Assembly: GCF_015207655.1 (NCBI RefSeq)
Contig: NZ_JADEWN010000064.1
Span: 1 to 36,764, forward strand
From: Gloeocapsopsis crepidinum LEGE 06123
Lineage (GTDB): Bacteria > Cyanobacteriota > Cyanobacteriia > Cyanobacteriales > Chroococcidiopsidaceae
DNA length: 36,764 bases
Reading direction: 5' to 3'
A program made the position numbers and the translations under genes. Below the pieces are notes generated by a model, which was given only the letters and a program-made list of their open reading frames with translations, had not been told where the DNA came from and searched no databases. Below, piece by piece: positions 32,152-36,764 of the stretch. Every line of letters starts with the position of its first letter. Position 1 is the stretch's first letter.

Positions 32152-32790
32152 TTATTCACGGTAAGCAATTACAGCATAAAAAGGATCGCCTCCACCAGCA
32201 CCTAACCATTGCAAGATTGGTGCTTTGGATTGACGCGCAATGACTTCGGGAGGTGTAAATCCAGGTACTGACTCAAAGTAGTGTTTAACCAACTCGACTC
32301 GGCTAGCTTCAGATCCCTCACGCCATGCTTCGATTGCTTTTTGAAAAAACATTCGATTGGAGAAGCTAATGATCGCAACTCCACCTGGTTTAAGAATGCG
32401 ATGAATTTCGGAAAATATAGCTTCGGGATATTGTAGATATTGTACTGATACGGTGTTGAGTACCGCATCAAAATCTTGGTCTTTGAGCGGAAACTTAGGA
32501 TTTTCGTTGAGATTTTGCACAAAATAATGATTCAATTGCGAATTACGTGCTAATTCCTCTTCATTCAGTCCGTGTCCTTCAACATGAGAAAATTCTATCT
32601 CTTTAGGCAGATGCGAAACCCAACTACTCATCATGTCAAAGATACGGGTATTAGGCTTAAGGCGGAGGCGATACAAATCGGTTAACTGTTGAATAAAGCC
32701 ATCGTCAACATGCGTGACAAATCGCGGATACGCATAAAACTGTTGATCGTCGGAACTGTCTAATTTTTGTCTTTGGTTAGGTCGCAGCAT
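32152..32790 (-). CDS. SAM-dependent methyltransferase, class I-like
   Basis: 212 residues. Post-motif I and later motifs are good: FSHVEGHGLNEEELARN, FDAVLNTVSVQYLQYPEAIF and IHRILKPGGVAIISFSNRMF are typical of small-molecule methyltransferases. Motif I, normally D/E-x-G-x-G, reads RIFDMMSSWVSHLP (48-61), without glycines, an unusual SAM-binding loop that I believe is shared by cyanobacterial relatives. The substrate is unknown. It has its own promoter region upstream (about 300 bp) and repeat family B downstream. Confidence 0.8.
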   Translation of the reverse strand: MLRPNQRQKLDSSDDQQFYAYPRFVTHVDDGFIQQLTDLYRLRLKPNTRIFDMMSSWVSHLPKEIEFSHVEGHGLNEEELARNSQLNHYFVQNLNENPKFPLKDQDFDAVLNTVSVQYLQYPEAIFSEIHRILKPGGVAIISFSNRMFFQKAIEAWREGSEASRVELVKHYFESVPGFTPPEVIARQSKAPILQWLGAGGGDPFYAVIAYRE

Positions 32791-33101
32791 TATATGGGTC
32801 TAGTTATCATAGCTCTCCTTTCCCAGTTTAGAAAAAATGACAAAGTGTAAAGTTGGTTAAAAGGATCGGCGTCGGTTTTTAATTGCTTTAATGATGATTT
32901 TGCGATCGCAGATCTAAAATAAGCATCTCAATTGTTCCGCGAACAAGGAGATGAAACGTACTTTCCTGCTATACAACAGCTAATTATACAAATTCAATCA
33001 GAACGTTAGATGAAATATTCAGGTAGTGTATGAGTAATAAGAAAGCGATCGCTTCTACCAATAACGATCTATTACCCATTACCACTCATCCTATAAATTT
33101 A
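32791..33101. other. Spacer with a possible gene fragment
   Basis: 311 bp upstream of the methyltransferase gene and after the pterin dehydratase gene. Plus-strand frame 32920-33009 reads ASQLFREQGDETYF then PAIQQLIIQIQSER and a stop, which looks like the tail of a lost gene, but its upstream end is closed by a stop codon and no family can be named. Otherwise only HIP1-like sites are visible. Confidence 0.25.
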
Positions 33102-33449
33102 CTACGACGCTTCGGTAGCAATTTGGTCTGTTTTTGCTGCCATAATAAAATCATTACGGTGCAATCCAGAAATGGCGTGAGTCCACCAACTAACTTTAAC
33201 TTTGCCCCACTCTGTCAGTAATGCAGGATGATGCCCTTCATCTTCTGCGGCTGCACCAACGCGATTAGTAAAATCGAGTGCAGATTGAAAATCGGGAAAC
33301 TTGTAAGTACGTTCTAAACGCGCTTCCCCGTCTACCTCTACAATATTCCAGTCGGGAATTTGTGGTTTGAGTTCGGTAATTTCTGCTTCTGTAACGCGGG
33401 GTGCGTCTTTGTGACACGCAGTACACTTTTGTTTTACTAAAGCTTCCAT
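33102..33449 (-). CDS. phhB: 4a-hydroxytetrahydrobiopterin dehydratase (PCD/DCoH family)
   Basis: 115 residues. The enzyme recycles pterin cofactor by removing water from 4a-hydroxytetrahydrobiopterin. The family motif [21 protein letters not shown] carries the catalytic histidines (two in GHHP and one in WWTH). The N-terminus adds a [12 protein letters not shown] segment (CxxC), common in bacterial members. No phenylalanine hydroxylase is nearby; in cyanobacteria the enzyme may serve other pterin-dependent reactions or have only a structural role. It is divergent from the S9 peptidase gene across 139 bp. Confidence 0.88.
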   Translation of the reverse strand: MEALVKQKCTACHKDAPRVTEAEITELKPQIPDWNIVEVDGEARLERTYKFPDFQSALDFTNRVGAAAEDEGHHPALLTEWGKVKVSWWTHAISGLHRNDFIMAAKTDQIATEAS

Positions 33450-33588
33450 AATTCCCTCTTGCTGTAAATAATCTGATGTGAACTGCTTGTAGTGTTATTA
33501 GGCTACTTGCACTCTAGCAAATACGATGCAGATGCGAGAAGCTTTCATCTACGCTAGAAAAAGCAACGTAAAAAGCAAGTAACTCACA

Positions 33589-35487
33589 ATGCAAACTGTA
33601 ACAGAAGCTCAATTATCCAAGCTACCACCGCTGATTCCGCGTGAAATTCTCTTTGGCAATCCTGAACGCGCGCGTCCACAGCTATCTCCTGATGGGAAAT
33701 ATTTAGCGTATATTGCACCCGATGAGAAGAATGTTTTACAAGTGTGGCTGCGTACCGTAGGACAAGAAGACGATCGCAAACTCACCGACGATAAAAAGCG
33801 CGGTATCCGCGTCTATTTTTGGACATATGAAGGAGAACAGTTAATTTATCTCCAAGATACCGATGGTGATGAAAATTGGCATTTGTACTCGGTAAATATT
33901 AAAACTCAGATTGTCCGCGATTTAACACCGTTTCAAGGAATTCAAGCGCAACCAGTGGGGCTTGATCCGCACTTTCCAAATGAGATTTTAGTAGGATTGA
34001 ATTTACAAGATCTGCGCAAGCATGATGTTTATCGAATTAACTTAAAAAACGGTGCAGTTGAGTTTGATACCGAAAACCCAGGAAATATTGTCGGCTGGTT
34101 GGCGGATGCACAGTTTCAAATTAAGGCGGCGATCGCAACTACCCCAGATGGTGGTTCGGATCTTTTATATCGAGACACCTTAGATCAGGAATGGCAGTTA
34201 CTACGCCACTGGGGACCTGATGACGAAGGTTATCCTGCACTATTTTCTAATGATGGTCAAACACTTTATCTTATTGCTAGTCACGAGGCAAATACGCAGC
34301 GACTTCTTGCCTTAAATTTAGCGACTCGTGAAGAAACTGTGATTGCTGAAGATTCTCAGTATGACGTTGATGGTGTGCTTGTGCAACCACTTTCTCGGCG
34401 AATTCAAGCTGTTTCTTTTTATAAAGATAAAGAAGAGTGGCAAATTCTCGATCAAAGTATTGCACCTGATTTTACAGCAATTTCGCAGGTACATCATGGA
34501 GAATTTGGGATTGGTAGCCGCGACTTAGCAGATAAAACTTGGCTAGTGTCTTACTTAACTGATGATGGTCCTGTTTACTACTACACTTATGATCGCGAGT
34601 CGAAAAATAGTACTTTACTCTTCAGCAACCAACCAAAACTTGAAGGTTTGCAACTAGCATCAATGCAGCCTGTTTCTTATACTGCACGCGATGGGTTAAC
34701 AATTTATGGCTACTTGACAACGCCTGTAGGAATCGAACCAAAAAAATTACCAACAGTACTATTAGTTCACGGTGGTCCTTGGGCGCGGGATACTTGGGGT
34801 TACGATCCTGAAGTGCAATGGCTGGCAAATCGCGGCTATGCAGTGTTGCAAGTGAATTTTCGAGGATCGACAGGTTATGGTAAAAACTTCCTCAACGCGG
34901 GTAATCGCGAATGGGGTGCAAAAATGCACGATGATTTAGTTGATGCGGTAAATTGGTTAGTCGAAAAAGGAATTTCCAATCCACAAAAGATTGCAATCAT
35001 GGGTGGTTCTTATGGCGGTTATGCAACCTTAGTCGGGTTAACATTTACTCCTGATGTATTTGCTGCCGGTGTGGATATTGTAGGTCCTAGTAACTTAATT
35101 ACGATGATGGAAAGTATTCCACCGTATTGGGAACCATTAAGAGCAATGGAAGCTCATCGTATTGGTAATTTAGAGACTGAACAGGAATTTTTAAAGTCGC
35201 GATCGCCTTTATTCTACGCTGATCGCATCAAAAAACCGCTACTGATTGCCCAAGGTGCGAACGATCCGCGAGTTAAACAAGCCGAAAGCGATCAAATTGT
35301 TGAAGCTGTAAAGAAAGCAGGTAAGCCTGTAGAGTATGCACTATATACTGATGAAGGACACGGCTTTGCGCGTCCTGAAAACCGCTTGCACTTCTACGCA
35401 GTTGCAGAAGAGTTTTTGGCAAAATACTTAGCTGGTAGATTTGAACCGATGGGAGATATCCCTGGTCATTCTGGTTTGATCCAATAG
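33589..35487 (+). CDS. S9-family (prolyl oligopeptidase-type) serine peptidase
   Basis: 632 residues without a signal peptide, so cytosolic. Residues 25-380 form a WD40-like beta-propeller (RPQLSPDGKYLAYIAPDE, then blade-like repeats) that gates substrate access. The alpha/beta-hydrolase domain (about 380-620) has the nucleophile S474 in GGSYGGYATL, D559 in GANDPRVKQAES and H591 in DEGHGFARPENR, the complete triad. HGGPWARDTWGY supplies the oxyanion loop. It resembles acylaminoacyl-peptidases/dipeptidyl peptidases (S9C) that trim short peptides. It is expressed alone, with a hairpin after the stop. Confidence 0.92.
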   Translation: MQTVTEAQLSKLPPLIPREILFGNPERARPQLSPDGKYLAYIAPDEKNVLQVWLRTVGQEDDRKLTDDKKRGIRVYFWTYEGEQLIYLQDTDGDENWHLYSVNIKTQIVRDLTPFQGIQAQPVGLDPHFPNEILVGLNLQDLRKHDVYRINLKNGAVEFDTENPGNIVGWLADAQFQIKAAIATTPDGGSDLLYRDTLDQEWQLLRHWGPDDEGYPALFSNDGQTLYLIASHEANTQRLLALNLATREETVIAEDSQYDVDGVLVQPLSRRIQAVSFYKDKEEWQILDQSIAPDFTAISQVHHGEFGIGSRDLADKTWLVSYLTDDGPVYYYTYDRESKNSTLLFSNQPKLEGLQLASMQPVSYTARDGLTIYGYLTTPVGIEPKKLPTVLLVHGGPWARDTWGYDPEVQWLANRGYAVLQVNFRGSTGYGKNFLNAGNREWGAKMHDDLVDAVNWLVEKGISNPQKIAIMGGSYGGYATLVGLTFTPDVFAAGVDIVGPSNLITMMESIPPYWEPLRAMEAHRIGNLETEQEFLKSRSPLFYADRIKKPLLIAQGANDPRVKQAESDQIVEAVKKAGKPVEYALYTDEGHGFARPENRLHFYAVAEEFLAKYLAGRFEPMGDIPGHSGLIQ

Positions 35488-35491
35488 TTAT

Positions 35492-35514
35492 AAGGTGGGC
35501 TTTTTGCCTGCCTT
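35492..35514 (+). terminator. Hairpin after the S9 peptidase gene
   Basis: AAGGTGGGC and GCCTGCCTT pair over 9 bp (two G-T pairs) around a TTTTT loop, 4 bp after the stop codon. There is no downstream T tract, so it is only a possible terminator. Confidence 0.35.
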
Positions 35515-35678
35515 TAGTAATTATTTGTGTAAGTATTTCTAGAGTTACATTAAGCTCATTACATTATGTAATTTTGTGGCAGCCATTACTATTCAATTCC
35601 GCATTTTTACCCAACTATGTATCTAGAGTAAAAGCTAAGCTTACAGATAGCTTTTATTCATTTTATTACATCAAATCT

Positions 35679-36368
35679 ATGTTGACAGTTGTACAAGCGC
35701 GACCTGATGAACGTGCTAAGTTTATTCAACGTACTTATACACATCTTGCTGGGGCAGTTGGTGCATTCATTGTAATTGAGTTCTTACTGTTTCAAACCGG
35801 TATTGCTGAAGCAGTCACTAATTTCGTTATAGCAAGTCAGTTTACTTGGCTTGGTATTCTAGGGGCATTTGCTCTGCTAGGCTGGATGTCGAAGGAGTTA
35901 GCATCAAAAGCAGATTCGGTACAAACTCAATACATGGGGCTAGGAATTTATGTTGTAGCGGAGGCTTTGATCTTTGCACCTCTTTTGTACATCGCAGCAC
36001 AGTTTTCCGATCCTAGTGTTATTCCAACATCTGCAATTTTGACGCTATTACTCTTTGGTGGACTGACAACCGTTGCATTTACAACGCGCAAGGATTTCTC
36101 TTTTTTAGGTGGAATTCTTAAAATTAGTGGTTTCGTTGCTTTGGGGCTAATTATTTGTAGTATTTTGTTTGGTTTTACATTAGGGCTATTTTTCTCAGTA
36201 GCAATGGTAGTATTCGCTTCAGCAGCAATTCTTTATGACACATCAAACGTGATGCATCACTACTCAAAGAATCAATATGTAGCAGCTGCGTTAGAATTGT
36301 TTGCTTCAGTTGCACTTCTGTTCTGGTACGTATTGCGAATCGTCATGGCGCTGTCTTCACGCCGCTAA
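35679..36368 (+). CDS. Bax inhibitor-1 family membrane protein (YccA/YetJ type)
   Basis: 229 residues from the ATG at 35679 (MLTVVQARPDERAKFIQRTY); a GTG at 35574 would add 35 residues unlike relatives. Seven transmembrane helices are expected from about residue 28 to the end. Family blocks include FIQRTYTHLAGAVGAFIVIE near the N-terminus and ILYDTSNVMHHYSKNQYVAA near the end. These proteins leak or sense Ca2+ and H+ in bacteria (YetJ) or modulate membrane proteases (YccA); the role in cyanobacteria is open. It is followed by a good terminator. Confidence 0.85.
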   Translation: MLTVVQARPDERAKFIQRTYTHLAGAVGAFIVIEFLLFQTGIAEAVTNFVIASQFTWLGILGAFALLGWMSKELASKADSVQTQYMGLGIYVVAEALIFAPLLYIAAQFSDPSVIPTSAILTLLLFGGLTTVAFTTRKDFSFLGGILKISGFVALGLIICSILFGFTLGLFFSVAMVVFASAAILYDTSNVMHHYSKNQYVAAALELFASVALLFWYVLRIVMALSSRR

Positions 36369-36392
36369 TTATTATTTTCTATACTTACCCTG

Positions 36393-36425
36393 AACTCCCA
36401 CGTATTAACCGTTGGGAGTTTTTTA
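36393..36425 (+). terminator. Intrinsic terminator of the Bax inhibitor-1 gene
   Basis: AACTCCCA (36393-36400) and TGGGAGTT (36413-36420) form a perfect 8-bp stem with a 12-base loop, followed by TTTTATT. It is 25 bp after the stop codon. Confidence 0.85.
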
Positions 36426-36566
36426 TTCCAGTATTTCTAAATCAATATCTAAAGCATTAAGTTGTTCATAAAAAAGCGATCGCAACTTCTTGACAATTCT
36501 TTTGCCTTTTTGCCGTTCAACTGTTGAGTATAGTCAGGTAAGGTTTAATTCAGATACAGAAACCAT
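36423..36566 (-). pseudogene. Possible small gene with an in-frame stop
   Basis: Starts at the ATG at 36566 and reads MVSVSELNLT, a TGA, then in the same frame LYSTVERQKGKRIVKKL and RSLFYEQLNALDIDLEILE to a TAA at 36423. One C-to-T change (CGA to TGA) would explain the break; the restored product would be 47 residues, basic and helical. I do not recognise a family, and chance is possible. It runs into the terminator of the Bax inhibitor-1 gene. Confidence 0.25.
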
Positions 36567-36636
36567 AATGTAACTCAAGCTAGCTGTGATACTAATTTTA
36601 AAATTAGATTGAGATAGAGAACATTTAGTGAGGAAC

Positions 36637-36764
36637 TTACAGCCTATTGCAAGTTTATGAGGTACAGTAAGAGGAGTACACAAATGAAGTCTAATGAAAC
36701 CGTACTCGCTCGACTTGCGAGAAAAAATAGTTAAGGCATACACACAAGGTGACACCTCAATCAG
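36637..36764 (+). mobile_element. IS630-family element, 5' end (cut by window edge)
   Basis: Exact inverted copy of bases 1-128. The flank at 36636 and before differs from the flank at 129, so this is a second insertion site rather than a continuation of one locus. The element lies in a gene-poor spacer about 210 bp after the Bax inhibitor-1 terminator. Confidence 0.8.
36694..36764 (+). CDS. IS630-family transposase, N-terminal fragment
   Basis: The ATG at 36694 opens MKPYSLDLREKIV and KAYTQGDTSI, identical to the fragment at 1-71. An ATG at 36684 in another frame is shut by an early stop. GAGGAG at 36671-36676 lies about 17 bases upstream and could serve as a distant ribosome binding site. 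Only the start of the N-terminal helix-turn-helix is in the window. Confidence 0.75.
   Translation, partial: MKPYSLDLREKIVKAYTQGDTSI

Noticed and set aside
33030-33221. Plus-strand ORF of 63 codons
   Set aside because: Mostly antisense to the conserved C-terminus of the pterin dehydratase gene, with no family resemblance.
1-36764. Whole window as a composite transposon, plasmid or virus with terminal inverted repeats
   Set aside because: The 128-bp ends are the 5' part of an IS630 transposase gene running outward, and the interior is ordinary chromosomal housekeeping genes. A contig broken at IS copies explains it.

Overview
This is chromosomal DNA from a cyanobacterium. The evidence is chlD (the Mg-chelatase D subunit of chlorophyll synthesis), a SigF-type group 3 sigma factor, a cyanobacterial DUF3285 protein, an SLH-domain surface protein, NACHT/pentapeptide proteins, Uma2 (DUF820) proteins, and the HIP1 octamer GCGATCGC scattered through genes and spacers. 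The style suggests a Chroococcidiopsis- or Gloeocapsopsis-like relative, but no rRNA or tRNA gene was seen, so the genus is not fixed.

Both ends are the same 128-bp sequence in opposite orientation. It is the 5' end of an IS630-family element running out of the window on each side, so this looks like a contig broken at two IS copies. At the left end the IS630 copy cuts a decayed IS1-family element, which itself cuts a decayed phnF-like regulator gene (129-1173).

Region by region. 1360-6829 is a minus-strand housekeeping block: pepP, an MBL-fold protein with an altered metal site, trpG/pabA, a diacylglycerol-kinase-family gene, ybeY, a DUF3285 gene, and prfB with its programmed +1 frameshift. 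7424-11003 on the plus strand holds sigF, a NACHT-type protein lacking its ATPase half, and a coiled-coil/pentapeptide-repeat protein. 11085-14865 on the minus strand holds a GNAT gene, chlD carrying a palindromic insert, and a histidine kinase. 15060-19946 on the plus strand holds a promoter, a cyclic-di-AMP (ydaO-type) riboswitch, a 53-residue ORF, an ArsB/NhaD-type permease and polA. 19982-21285 holds a broken membrane/coiled-coil gene and a mazEF module. 21521-25639 holds a PsiE-family gene, a LapA-domain gene, a phosphoglucomutase/phosphomannomutase gene, a PD-(D/E)XK nuclease gene and rsmI. 26068-30333 holds an SLH protein gene, a PfkB kinase gene, a dead and a live Uma2 gene, and cysQ. 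30476-36368 holds a hypothetical/lipoprotein pair, a methyltransferase gene, a pterin dehydratase gene, an S9 peptidase gene and a Bax-inhibitor-1 family gene.

The strongest non-coding signal is the riboswitch at 15115-15240, which joins c-di-AMP sensing to an ion-transporter-type gene and possibly to polA 33 bp downstream. Other points of interest are the palindromic element inside chlD, the split NACHT/pentapeptide pair, three families of dispersed hairpin repeats, and at least four decayed genes.
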